NCBI GenBank assembly: GCA_001873585.1
Contig: MNZL01000024.1
Span: 1-19,472 of the forward strand
Length of the DNA: 19,472 nt
Source: Rhodobacterales bacterium CG2_30_65_12
Lineage (GTDB): Bacteria; Pseudomonadota; Alphaproteobacteria; Rhodobacterales; Rhodobacteraceae
Direction: 5' to 3'
This document shows, piece after piece, positions 7,430 through 15,431 of this stretch (the first letter of the stretch is position 1; the number at the start of each line of letters is the position of its first letter). Below the pieces are notes generated by a model. The model did not search any database. It had not been told where the DNA came from and worked only from the letters and a program-made list of their open reading frames with translations. The position numbers and the translations under genes were made by a program.

Positions 7430-7651
7430 TCAGAGATAGAGTTTGTCGGCAAACACGTGGCGGGCGATGCCGTCGCGGGTGAGGCCGAGACGGGCGAGAT
7501 CGGCATCGCTCAGCCTTTTGAGCTGCTCGAACTGGCCGTTGCGGCTGCGCGCTTCGGCGAGGCGCATGATGGCGTCGCCCAAGGCGGCGAAGGCGCGGGC
7601 GATCGGCGCGTGGTGATGGATGGGAAGGGTGTGGGATGCGGTGATAGCCAT
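7430..7651 (-). CDS. DUF1127 domain-containing protein
   Basis: Small protein of 73 residues. The C-terminal half carries the DUF1127 (YjiS-like) pattern: an Arg-rich helix leading to LKRLSDADLARLGLTRDGI and a short tail ending in DKLYL. The N-terminus contains a His triplet (PIHHHAP). The ATG at 7651 is chosen because GAGGT stands 7 nt upstream and the DUF1127 region lies wholly after it. The frame stays open further upstream to 7750 but without family similarity. DUF1127 proteins are common in alphaproteobacteria, and some are tied to RNA turnover and phosphate or C1 metabolism. The role here is unknown. A clear terminator follows. Confidence 0.85.
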   Translation of the reverse strand: MAITASHTLPIHHHAPIARAFAALGDAIMRLAEARSRNGQFEQLKRLSDADLARLGLTRDGIARHVFADKLYL

Positions 7652-7786
7652 CTTGGATACCTCAAACCAGGGTGTGTTGGTTTTCCCTGTTGCATCCGAG
7701 ATAGGCTTGTCGAGCCGGTTCGAGAACTGCCGTTTCGGTATTCCCGCCATGCAGCAGTGTCAGTGCTCGCGCTACCGGTCCGGCAC

Positions 7787-7810
7787 GGCCCGAGGTTGAC
7801 GCCCCGGGCC
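7787..7810 (-). terminator. hairpin after the AhpD-like gene
   Basis: GGCCCGAGG (7787-7795) and CCCCGGGCC (7802-7810) form a 9-bp stem with one G-U pair and loop of six. It lies 24 nt after the AhpD-like stop on the minus strand. No T-tract follows, so it may be a Rho-assisted terminator or an RNA-stabilising hairpin. Confidence 0.4.
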
Positions 7811-7834
7811 AGACGAAATTCATATTGAGCACAC

Positions 7835-8230
7835 TCACACCTTGAACCTCTCGTCCACCGGCACCTGCATCGCGGTGGATAGCGCGTTGGTCTGGCTGGC
7901 CATGGCGATCACCGCGAGAAGCTCGCCGTGCATGGCTTCGCTCATCCCCTTGGCCTTGGCGCTCGCGGTGTGGGAGTGAACGCAGTATTCGCAACCATTC
8001 GCCACCGAAACGGCGATATAGATCATTTCTTTCATCAGCGGATCGAGCGCCCCCGGCCCCATGATAGCCTTGAGCCGCTCCCAGACCGCCGCCATGGTTG
8101 CAGGCTCATTGGCCATCGCGCGCCAGAAATTGTTCACATCAGCGGTCTGGCGCACCGCGCGGATATCGTCGAACACCGCGCGCGCGGTGTCGGAAGCGGT
8201 TTCGTCGGTCAGCAGGGGCATGGTGGCCAT
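7835..8230 (-). CDS. carboxymuconolactone decarboxylase family protein (AhpD-like)
   Basis: A 131-residue all-helical protein of the AhpD/CMD superfamily. The redox signature is complete: Glu68, Cys80, Cys83 (CEYC), His85 and His87. The spacing Glu-12-Cys-3-Cys-4-His is the same as in mycobacterial AhpD, so a peroxidase or disulfide-reductase-like activity is likely rather than true lactone decarboxylation. The ATG at 8230 is chosen because a GGGAG element lies about 10 nt upstream and the conserved region begins just after it. The frame remains open upstream to 8452, but that stretch is Arg/His-rich and unlike the family. Its substrate is unknown. It lies divergent to dppA. Confidence 0.88.
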   Translation of the reverse strand: MATMPLLTDETASDTARAVFDDIRAVRQTADVNNFWRAMANEPATMAAVWERLKAIMGPGALDPLMKEMIYIAVSVANGCEYCVHSHTASAKAKGMSEAMHGELLAVIAMASQTNALSTAMQVPVDERFKV

Positions 8231-8689
8231 GGTTGCAAATCTCCCATGATGGTGTGGTTGAACCCAGATACCCTGCGCCGCCCGCCGATAGAGATCAATT
8301 GCACCTTGCGCCGCTGGCCTGGGTCGATGCGCATGGCAGTGCCGGCACCTATGGGGCATTCGCCGCACCGGTGCTGTTCTCGAGCGCATTTTCAGCTCAG
8401 GCGCCCAATGATTGGGCCGGATGCACAGGTCTTGGCCGCAAAGCCCCCGCATTCGGCATGCTGTTGACGCTTTGGTAAAAAATCCCTGCCGCGATGGCTT
8501 GATCCGCGCCCGGTTTCAGGGCTTAATCGCCGCCAGGGGGCGCGAGATCTCTGCACAAAAATCAAGGACCGCCAATTATTTCCGGGCTATTGCGATGCCC
8601 GCCGCTCAAGGCGGGGAAATTCCGGGGCGGTTCGGGGCTGGTGGCTGCAACGAGGGCCTGAGCAAAACATATCCATGAGGGAGTACTCC
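8231..8689. other. 459-bp intergenic region between AhpD-like gene and dppA
   Basis: No convincing gene is seen in this divergent intergenic region. The short open frames in it have no family-like sequence and no ribosome binding site that I can support. It must hold the promoters of both neighbours. A TTGACG at 8464-8469 has no acceptable -10 at 16-18 bp. A small inverted repeat, CCCGCC (8598-8603) with GGCGGG (8610-8615), lies in the presumed dppA leader and could be a leader hairpin. The length leaves room for a regulator-binding region. Confidence 0.4.
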
Positions 8690-10285
8690 ATGTCACTACG
8701 TACTATCATGACCGCGACCAGCCTGGTTCTTTCGATGGCCAGCGCGGCCTCGGCCCAGTCAACGCTGGTCTATTGTTCCGAGGGCAGTCCGGAGGGGTTT
8801 GACCCGGCGCTCTACTCTGCGGGCACCACCTTCGACGCCACGTCGCACCCGATATTCAACCAGCTCGTCGAATTCAAAACCGGCACCACCGAAGTGGTTC
8901 CCGGCCTTGCCGAGAGCTGGGAAGCCTCCGAAGACGGTCTTGAATACACCTTTCACCTGCGCCAGGGCGTGACATTCCACAGCACCGACTGGTTCACCCC
9001 GAGCCGCGACTTCAACGCCGACGACGTGGTTTTCTCGTTCATGCGCCAGCTCGATACCGAGGGGCCGTGGTATACCGCCGAGGGCGGCTCCTATGTCTAC
9101 TTCAACGATATGTCGATGCCCGACCTCATCAAGGAGATCGTCAAGGTCGACGACTATACGGTCAAGTTCGTGCTGAACCGCGTCGAGGCCCCGTTCATCG
9201 CCAACCTCGCGATGGACTTCGCCTCGATTCAGTCGGCCGAATACGCCGACCAGCTCCTTGCCGCGGGCACCCCGGAACTGCTCAACCAGCAGCCCATCGG
9301 CACTGGCCCGTTCGAGTTCGTCATGTACCAGAAGGACGCGGTGATCCGTTACGCCAAGAATACGGAATACTGGAACGCCGGCCTGCCGAAGGTGGACAAT
9401 CTCGTGTTCGCCATCACCACCGATGCTTCGGTGCGCTACCAGAAACTGCTCGCCGGCGAATGCCACATCATGCCCTACCCGAACCCGGCCGACATCGCCG
9501 AGATGAAGGCCAACCCGGATGTGAACGTGATGGAGCAGGAAGGCCTGAACGTGGGCTACCTCGCCTACAACACCCAGCAAGCCCCGTTTGATAACCCGGT
9601 TGTGCGCAAGGCGCTCAACATGGCGATCGACAAGCAGTCGATCATCGACGTGGTGTTCCAGGGCTCTGGCCAGATCGCCAAGAACCCGATCCCGCCGACC
9701 ATGTGGTCGTATAACGACGCGATCGTGGATGATGTCTACGATCCCGAAGCCGCCAAGGCGATGCTCGCCGAAGCCGGCGTTTCGGATCTGTCGATGAAGA
9801 TCTGGGCGATGCCGGTGCAGCGGCCCTACAACCCGAACGCCCGGCGCATGGCCGAGCTGATGCAGGAAGACTTCGCCCGGATCGGCGTCAATGTCGAGAT
9901 CGTCTCCTATGAATGGGGCGAGTATCTCGACCGCTCGAAAGCCACCGACCGTGACGGCGCAGTGCTGCTGGGCTGGACCGGCGACAACGGCGACCCGGAC
10001 AACTTCCTGGCCGTGCTGCTGGGTTGCGACGGCGTCGGTGGCGGCAACCGGGCGCAATGGTGCTACGAGCCCTTCAACGATGTAATCCAGAAGGCCAAGA
10101 CGGTTTCCGATCCTGCCGAACGCACGGCGCTTTACGAACAGGCGCAGGTGATCTTCAAGGAGCAGGCGCCGTGGGCGACGATTGCGCATTCGGTCGTGTT
10201 CATGCCGATGCGGCCCGAGGTGGAAGGTTATGTGATGCACCCGCTGGGCGGCCATATCTTTACCGAAGTGAGCCTGGCCGAATAA
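8690..10285 (+). CDS. dppA: dipeptide ABC transporter substrate-binding protein DppA
   Basis: Periplasmic peptide receptor of the SBP_bac_5 family, 531 residues. A Sec signal peptide covers residues 1-22 (cleavage ASA-Q). The mature protein tracks E. coli DppA closely: TLVYCSEGSPEGFDPALY at the start, then MDFASIQSAEYADQLL, IMPYPNPADIAEMK, GLNVGYLAYN, MPVQRPYNPNARRMAELMQ and GWTGDNGDPDNF. This is much stronger than generic family similarity. The ATG at 8690 is preferred over the one at 8675 because GAGGGAG lies about 6 nt upstream and the signal peptide then starts correctly. It heads the dppABCDF operon. The ligands are probably di- or tripeptides. In E. coli the same protein also handles haem and 5-aminolevulinate. 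Confidence 0.96.
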   Translation: MSLRTIMTATSLVLSMASAASAQSTLVYCSEGSPEGFDPALYSAGTTFDATSHPIFNQLVEFKTGTTEVVPGLAESWEASEDGLEYTFHLRQGVTFHSTDWFTPSRDFNADDVVFSFMRQLDTEGPWYTAEGGSYVYFNDMSMPDLIKEIVKVDDYTVKFVLNRVEAPFIANLAMDFASIQSAEYADQLLAAGTPELLNQQPIGTGPFEFVMYQKDAVIRYAKNTEYWNAGLPKVDNLVFAITTDASVRYQKLLAGECHIMPYPNPADIAEMKANPDVNVMEQEGLNVGYLAYNTQQAPFDNPVVRKALNMAIDKQSIIDVVFQGSGQIAKNPIPPTMWSYNDAIVDDVYDPEAAKAMLAEAGVSDLSMKIWAMPVQRPYNPNARRMAELMQEDFARIGVNVEIVSYEWGEYLDRSKATDRDGAVLLGWTGDNGDPDNFLAVLLGCDGVGGGNRAQWCYEPFNDVIQKAKTVSDPAERTALYEQAQVIFKEQAPWATIAHSVVFMPMRPEVEGYVMHPLGGHIFTEVSLAE

Positions 10286-10299
10286 GGCCATGAGACATG

Positions 10300-10329
10300 G
10301 GCGGGGCCGTGCGGTTGCATGGCCCCGCC
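10300..10329 (+). promoter_or_regulatory. intercistronic hairpin between dppA and dppB
   Basis: A continuous 13-bp stem (10300-10312 with 10317-10329, one G-U pair) closes a GGTT tetraloop. It begins 14 bp after the dppA stop and is followed by TTTCGCG. Such a structure can partly terminate transcription or protect the dppA 3' end, giving more receptor than permease. Operons of this kind often show this arrangement. The T-run is too short for a full terminator. Confidence 0.65.
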
Positions 10330-10392
10330 TTTCGCGTTACGGGCAAGTCCAACAGGCGGGGAGATGACCCGCCGCGCATGACGAGAGGGCCG

Positions 10393-11400
10393 ATGCTCCG
10401 CTATTTTCTCTCGAAACTTCTGACCTTTGTGCCGACCTTTCTCGGTGTCACGCTGGTTTCCTTCGCTTTCATCCGAGTGCTGCCGGGCGACCCGATCATC
10501 GTCATGGCTGGCGAGCGGGGGGTCAGCCCGGAACGCTACGCCGAGCTCGTGGCGCAGTTTGGCTTCGACCGGCCGATCTATGTGCAATTCTGGGACTATT
10601 TCACCGGCGTTCTGCAAGGCGACCTTGGCCAGAGCTTCGTGACCAAAAGGCCGGTGTGGGACGAGTTCTTCTCGCTCTTCCCGGCCACATTGGAGCTGTC
10701 CACCGTTGCCATCACCATTGCAGTGCTACTCGGTATTCCGGCCGGCGTGATCGCCGCCACCCAGCGCGGCAAGCTGTTTGACCGGCTGTTGATGTCGTCG
10801 GCGCTCATCGGCTACTCGATGCCGATCTTCTGGTGGGCGCTGCTGCTGATCATCGTCTTTTCCGGCAATCTCGGCTGGACCCCGGTTTCGGGCCGGATCG
10901 ACCTTATGTTTTACTTCCCCAATACCACCGGATTCATGCTGATCGACAGCCTGCTCTCGGGCCAGAAAGGCGCCTTTGCCTCCGCCGTGAGCCACCTCGT
11001 GCTGCCCTCGATCGTGCTGGCGACGATCCCGCTCGCGGTGATCGCCCGCCAGACCCGCTCGGCGATGCTCGAAGTGCTCTCGGAGGATTACATTCGCACC
11101 GCCCGCGCCAAGGGCCTCGCGCCGATCCGGGTGAATGGATTGCACGCGCTGCGTAACGCGCTGATCCCGGTGATCACCGTGATCGGCCTGATGGTCGGCA
11201 CGCTGCTTGCCGGCGCGATCCTTACCGAGACGATCTTTTCCTGGCCCGGGATCGGCAAGTGGATGGTCGATTCGATCTTCCGGCGCGATTACCCGGTGGT
11301 GCAGGGCGGGCTCCTCCTCGTGGCGGTGATGGTGATGGTGGTAAACCTGATCGTCGATCTGCTCTACGGCTTCATCAACCCCAAGATCCGGAAGCGCTGA
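10393..11400 (+). CDS. dppB: dipeptide ABC transporter permease DppB
   Basis: Inner-membrane permease, 335 residues, of the peptide ABC importer. It follows E. coli DppB throughout: VLPGDPIIVMAGERGVSPER early on, GYSMPIFWWALLLI mid-protein, then the EAA loop EDYIRTARAKGLAPIRV that contacts the ATPases, and ETIFSWPGIGKWMVD and RRDYPVVQGG near the end. About six membrane helices are visible. The start at 10393 gives MLRYFLSKLL, matching the family. An in-frame ATG at 10378 is possible, but its extra residues are not family-like. It lies downstream of the intercistronic hairpin and 1 bp before dppC. Confidence 0.95.
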   Translation: MLRYFLSKLLTFVPTFLGVTLVSFAFIRVLPGDPIIVMAGERGVSPERYAELVAQFGFDRPIYVQFWDYFTGVLQGDLGQSFVTKRPVWDEFFSLFPATLELSTVAITIAVLLGIPAGVIAATQRGKLFDRLLMSSALIGYSMPIFWWALLLIIVFSGNLGWTPVSGRIDLMFYFPNTTGFMLIDSLLSGQKGAFASAVSHLVLPSIVLATIPLAVIARQTRSAMLEVLSEDYIRTARAKGLAPIRVNGLHALRNALIPVITVIGLMVGTLLAGAILTETIFSWPGIGKWMVDSIFRRDYPVVQGGLLLVAVMVMVVNLIVDLLYGFINPKIRKR

Positions 11401-11401
11401 T

Positions 11402-12304
11402 ATGGCTGACGTGACCACCAACGCCACCAATGCCCCCGCCCGCCCCGGCCGCTTCAAGGAATTCTGGCGCTATTTCCGCGAGAACAAGGGCGCGGTGATC
11501 GGGCTTTACGTGTTTGTTACCTTCGTCGTGCTCGCCGCTCTTGCCGGCCTGATCGCCCCGCACGATCCGCTGGTGCAAAACCGCGCCGCCACGCTGATGC
11601 CGCCGTTCTGGCAGGATGGCGGCAGCTGGAGCTACCCGCTCGGCACCGACCCGCTCGGCCGCGACATGCTTTCACGCCTGCTCAATGGCGCGCGGTATTC
11701 GTTCTTCGTCGGCGTGATGGTGGTGCTGATCGCCTCCACCGGCGGCATTCTGATCGGCCTGATCTCGGGTTTCGCACCAAAGTGGCTCGACACCATCATC
11801 ATGCGGATCATGGACATCATCCTGTCGTTCCCCTCGCTGCTTCTGGCGCTGGTGCTGGTGGCGATCCTCGGCCCGTCGCTGCTGAACGCGATGATCGCGA
11901 TCTCGATCGCCTACCAGCCGCATTACGTTCGGCTCACCCGGGCCGCTGTGATGTCGGAACGGTCGAAGGATTACGTGATCTCGGCCCGGGTGGTGGGCGC
12001 AAAGCTGCCGCGGCTGATGTTTATCACAGTGCTGCCCAACTGCCTCGCGCCGATCATCGTGCAGGCCGCGCTCTCGTTTTCCAACGCGATCCTCGACGTG
12101 GCCGCCCTTGGCTTTCTCGGCATGGGGGCGCAGCCGCCCACGCCGGAATGGGGCACGATGCTGGCCGAAGCGCGCGAGTTTATCCTGCGCGCCTGGTGGG
12201 TTGTCACCTTCCCCGGCCTCGCCATTCTGATCACCGTGCTCGCCATCAACCTGATGGGCGACGGGTTGCGCGACGCGCTCGACCCGAAGCTGAAGCGGAG
12301 CTAG
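11402..12304 (+). CDS. dppC: dipeptide ABC transporter permease DppC
   Basis: Second inner-membrane permease, 300 residues, the normal size. It has the OppC-type N-terminal helix (GAVIGLYVFVTFVVLAALAGL) and LGTDPLGRDMLSRLLNGARYS. The EAA loop region contains PHYVRLTRAAVMSERSKDYV. The C-terminal part GFLGMGAQPPTPEWGTML and NLMGDGLRDALDPKLK is nearly the same as in E. coli DppC. It follows the dppB stop by a single base and is followed by dppD after 4 bp. Confidence 0.96.
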   Translation: MADVTTNATNAPARPGRFKEFWRYFRENKGAVIGLYVFVTFVVLAALAGLIAPHDPLVQNRAATLMPPFWQDGGSWSYPLGTDPLGRDMLSRLLNGARYSFFVGVMVVLIASTGGILIGLISGFAPKWLDTIIMRIMDIILSFPSLLLALVLVAILGPSLLNAMIAISIAYQPHYVRLTRAAVMSERSKDYVISARVVGAKLPRLMFITVLPNCLAPIIVQAALSFSNAILDVAALGFLGMGAQPPTPEWGTMLAEAREFILRAWWVVTFPGLAILITVLAINLMGDGLRDALDPKLKRS

Positions 12305-12308
12305 CGCC

Positions 12309-13289
12309 ATGGCCCTTCTGCAGATCCGCAACCTTACCGTTGAGTTCGCCACCGCCTCGGGCCCGTTCCGCGCGGTCGACCAGACCGACGTAACCGTCAA
12401 CGAAGACGATGTGCTCGCCATCGTCGGCGAATCGGGCTCGGGCAAATCCGTGGCCATGCTCGCGGCGATGGGCCTCCTGCCCTGGACCGCGACGATCACC
12501 GCCGACGAGATGAGCTTTGACGGCCGCGACATCCGCACATTGTCCGCGCGGCAACGCCGGTCGGTCATCGGCAAGGATATGGCGATGATTTTTCAGGAGC
12601 CGATGTCGTCGCTCAACCCCTGCTTCACGGTTGGCTTCCAGATCAAGGAAACGCTGAAGAAGCACCTCACGCTCACCCGCCGCCAGCGCCATGAGCGCGC
12701 CATCGAGCTGCTCGATCTCGTCGGTATCCCCGATCCCGCCACCCGGCTCAGCGCCTTCCCGCACCAGCTCTCGGGCGGCATGAGCCAGCGGGTGATGATC
12801 GCCATGGCGCTCTCGTGCAACCCGCGCCTGCTGATCGCCGACGAGCCGACCACGGCGCTCGACGTGACGATCCAGGCGCAGATCCTCGATCTGCTCGCCC
12901 GGCTCCAGAACGAAACCGGCATGGCGCTGATCTTGATCACGCACGACATGGGCGTGGTTGCCGAAACCGCCCAGCGCGTGCAGGTGCAATACGCCGGGCA
13001 GAAGGTGGAGGAGCAGCCGGTGCGGTCGCTGTTTGCCAACCCGCATCACCCCTACACCGCCGCGCTGCTTGCTGCGCTGCCCGAGCGCGCCACAGAGCGG
13101 CGGCTGCCAACGATCGCCGGCGTGGTGCCGGGCCAGTATGATCGGCCCGAAGGCTGCCTGTTCAGCCCCAGATGCCAGTTTGCCGATGACAAATGCCGCA
13201 CCCAGGCGCCCCCGGTTCAGGGCGCAGACATGGGCTTTGCCCGCTGCCACTACCCGATCCCCACACCGGCCATGGAGGCGGTGCGATGA
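12309..13289 (+). CDS. dppD: dipeptide ABC transporter ATP-binding protein DppD
   Basis: Cytoplasmic ATPase, 326 residues. It has Walker A GESGSGKS (about 40-47), Q-loop region MIFQEPMSSLNPC, signature LSGGM (about 154), Walker B LLIADEP (about 174-180) and switch His in ITHDM. The C-terminal oligopeptide-transporter extension holds four Cys (about 282, 288, 295 and 312, in GCLFSPRCQF, DKC and RCHYP). This pattern is known to bind a [4Fe-4S] cluster in some DppD/DppF proteins. Its sequence tracks E. coli DppD. It overlaps dppF by 4 bp. Confidence 0.96.
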   Translation: MALLQIRNLTVEFATASGPFRAVDQTDVTVNEDDVLAIVGESGSGKSVAMLAAMGLLPWTATITADEMSFDGRDIRTLSARQRRSVIGKDMAMIFQEPMSSLNPCFTVGFQIKETLKKHLTLTRRQRHERAIELLDLVGIPDPATRLSAFPHQLSGGMSQRVMIAMALSCNPRLLIADEPTTALDVTIQAQILDLLARLQNETGMALILITHDMGVVAETAQRVQVQYAGQKVEEQPVRSLFANPHHPYTAALLAALPERATERRLPTIAGVVPGQYDRPEGCLFSPRCQFADDKCRTQAPPVQGADMGFARCHYPIPTPAMEAVR

Positions 13290-14242
13290 GCGAACCCGTG
13301 ATCGTCGCCGAACATCTCGCCCGCCACTACGAGGTCGGCGGTGGGCTGTTTTCCAAGCCACAGGTGGTCAAGGCGTTGTCGGAGGCGAGTTTTTCGATCC
13401 TGCCGGGCAAGACCCTTGCGGTGGTGGGCGAATCGGGCTGCGGCAAGTCCACCCTCGCGCGCCTCGTCGCACTGATCGAGGAGCCAACCTGCGGAAGCTT
13501 CACCATTGGCGGCATCCCCGGCACGCGCAAGAACTGGGCGCGCCTGCGCGATTCCGTGCAGATCGTGTTTCAAGACCCCTACGGCAGCCTCAACCTGCGC
13601 CACCGCGTCGGCACGATCCTCGAAGAACCGCTGAAGATCAACCGCCCCGAGATGAGTGCCGCCGAGCGCGAGGAAAAGGCGCGCGCGATGATGGAACTCG
13701 TCGGCCTGCGGCCCGAGCAATACGATCGCTTCCCGCATATGTTTTCCGGCGGCCAGCGCCAGCGCATCGCGGTGGGCCGTGCGCTGATGCTGGAGCCGAA
13801 ACTGCTGGTGCTCGACGAGCCGGTTTCGGCGCTCGACGTGTCGATCCAGAGCCAGGTGCTTAATTTGCTGCTCGATATCCAGGAGCGGATGCAGCTCGCG
13901 TATCTGTTCATCAGCCATGATCTGAGCGTGGTCCGCCACATCGCTGACGACGTGATGGTAATGTATCTCGGCCGCCCGGTGGAATTTGGCAGCAAGCAAG
14001 AGGTGTTTGCCCATCCGCGCCACCCCTACACCAAGGCGCTCCTGTCGGCGACGCCGACCACCGAGCCCGAGCGCAAGGTCGAACGGATCAAGCTTGAAGG
14101 CGAGTTGCCTTCGCCGCTCCACGTGCCCGAGGGCTGCCCGTTCGCGCCGCGCTGCTGGAAGGCGCAAGATATCTGCCGGGTCGAGCGCCCGAAACTAGAG
14201 AACACCAGCCACCGCGTTGCCTGCCATTTCCCCGAGGATTGA
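13286..14242 (+). CDS. dppF: dipeptide ABC transporter ATP-binding protein DppF
   Basis: Second ATPase of the importer, 318 residues. Walker A is GESGCGKST (48-56), the Q-loop region is VFQDPYGSLN, the signature is FSGGQ (153-157), Walker B is LLVLDEP (173-179) and the switch is ISHDLSVV. The C-terminal extension again carries the Cys pattern (GCPFAPRCWKAQDIC and ACHFP). The ATG at 13286 overlaps the dppD stop as ATGA and has GGAGG 7 nt upstream. It forms a heterodimer with DppD to drive uptake through DppBC. Confidence 0.96.
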   Translation: MSEPVIVAEHLARHYEVGGGLFSKPQVVKALSEASFSILPGKTLAVVGESGCGKSTLARLVALIEEPTCGSFTIGGIPGTRKNWARLRDSVQIVFQDPYGSLNLRHRVGTILEEPLKINRPEMSAAEREEKARAMMELVGLRPEQYDRFPHMFSGGQRQRIAVGRALMLEPKLLVLDEPVSALDVSIQSQVLNLLLDIQERMQLAYLFISHDLSVVRHIADDVMVMYLGRPVEFGSKQEVFAHPRHPYTKALLSATPTTEPERKVERIKLEGELPSPLHVPEGCPFAPRCWKAQDICRVERPKLENTSHRVACHFPED

Positions 14243-14282
14243 CCGGCAAGCGCAGCGCCCCACAAAGCTTGGAGGAGCCGCA

Positions 14283-15062
14283 ATGGATCTCGGATTGCAC
14301 GGCAAGATTGCCGTTGTTACAGGCGCGTCGAAGGGAATCGGCCTCGGCATCGCCCGCGCCTTTGCCCGAGAGGGGGCCAATGTGGTGGTCACCGCCCGCA
14401 CGCAGGCGGCGATCGAGGCGGTCGCTGCCCAGATCGGCCGTGATTTCGGCGTCACGGCGCGCGCAGTGGCCTCTGACGTTGCCACGCCCGAGGGCTGCCA
14501 GGCGGTGATCGACGCCGCCGCCAGCCTCGGTGGGGCTGATATCTTCGTCTCCAACGCCGGCACCGGCTCAAACGAGACGGTGGCCGAGGCGCCGGATGAG
14601 AAATGGCAAAGCTACTGGGACTTGCATGTGATGGCGGCCGTGCGCCTCAGCCGGGGCCTTGCCCCCCAGATGGAGGCCAAGGGCGGCGGCGCGATGCTGA
14701 TGAACGCCTCGATCTGCGCGGTGCAGCCGTTGTGGTATGAGCCGATTTACAACACCACCAAGGCGGCGCTGATGATGTTCGCCAAGACCCTTTCGACCGA
14801 GATGATCAAGCGCGGTATCCGGGTAAACACGGTGAACCCGGGCCTGATCCGCACCCCGGATTGGGAAAACACCGCGCGCGAACTGGCGGGGGCAAACTGG
14901 GAGGGTTACCTGCAGGAGGTCGCCGACGAACACGCCGATATCAAGCGGTTCGGCACCGTCGAGGAGCTTGCCGATTTCTGCGCCTTCATTTGCAGCCCCC
15001 GGGCCTCGTATTGCGTCGGCTCGGCCTACCACGTCGACGGCGGGATGCTGAAAACCACCTGA
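14283..15062 (+). CDS. short-chain dehydrogenase/reductase family oxidoreductase
   Basis: Classical SDR with a Rossmann fold, 259 residues. The cofactor motif is TGASKGIG (13-20). Arg39 after strand beta-2 (VVVTART) suggests NADP(H). SDV (64-66) and NAG (91-93) follow, with catalytic Ser143, Tyr156 and Lys160 (YNTTK). The C-terminal YHVDGGM is typical. It resembles FabG-like oxidoreductases, but the substrate cannot be assigned. A GGAGGAG Shine-Dalgarno stands about 6 nt before ATG 14283. It follows dppF by 40 bp on the same strand, so it is probably the last gene of the dpp operon. It may act on something the transporter brings in, but this is inference. Confidence 0.92.
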   Translation: MDLGLHGKIAVVTGASKGIGLGIARAFAREGANVVVTARTQAAIEAVAAQIGRDFGVTARAVASDVATPEGCQAVIDAAASLGGADIFVSNAGTGSNETVAEAPDEKWQSYWDLHVMAAVRLSRGLAPQMEAKGGGAMLMNASICAVQPLWYEPIYNTTKAALMMFAKTLSTEMIKRGIRVNTVNPGLIRTPDWENTARELAGANWEGYLQEVADEHADIKRFGTVEELADFCAFICSPRASYCVGSAYHVDGGMLKTT

Positions 15063-15395
15063 GCGCGGACGCTGCCCCGCCACCGGTGGGCGACGACTGG
15101 TGCGAGGCGCGCGACGACCACGGCGCGCCCGATCTCTGGAAACGAAACGGCCTATCTGCCGGGGTTATCCAAACCGTCGTCCTTCGAACCGCGCCTTCAA
15201 ATGCACGGCCAGCCAAAGCCTGACCGCGTTGCTCCCGCCTGATCCGCCCAGGCAAGGCACCCTGCGCCCGCCGCTTGAGCGCGCCGACACTTTCAACACA
15301 GCCGCCGGCGAAAAAGACGCCACCCGGCAGGGCATCCTCGATCTGCAGCTCAGACTGCATCCCGGCCCCAGCCCCCGCCTCGCCTCCAATCCCCA
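15063..15395. other. intergenic region between the SDR gene and the lepA promoter
   Basis: About 330 bp with open frames on both strands but no recognisable protein, ribosome binding site or RNA. Translations are Arg/Pro/Ala-rich, as expected for non-coding high-GC DNA. No hairpin followed by T-tract was found after the SDR stop. Confidence 0.4.
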
Positions 15396-15424
15396 TTGAC
15401 GAAACCCGCATTCCCCCGCATATC
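15396..15424 (+). promoter_or_regulatory. candidate lepA promoter giving a leaderless mRNA
   Basis: TTGACG (15396-15401), five of six to the -35 consensus, is followed after 17 bp by CATATC (15419-15424), three of six to the -10. The expected start is about 7-8 nt downstream, on the A of the lepA ATG at 15432. No Shine-Dalgarno sequence is seen before that ATG, which fits a leaderless transcript. Confidence 0.45.
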
Positions 15425-15431
15425 CGGGCGC

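Noticed and set aside
8464..8492. Promoter for dppA at TTGACG
   Set aside because: No acceptable -10 hexamer at 16-18 bp spacing.
8412..8678. 88-codon plus-strand frame upstream of dppA
   Set aside because: No ribosome binding site or family features. It lies in the dppA leader region.
8759..10291. 510-codon minus-strand frame opposite dppA
   Set aside because: His/Val/Arg-rich shadow of dppA, which is unmistakable on the plus strand.
14986..15411. 141-codon minus-strand frame between the SDR gene and lepA
   Set aside because: Arg/Gly/Ser-rich, no ribosome binding site, overlaps the SDR end, no recognisable domain.
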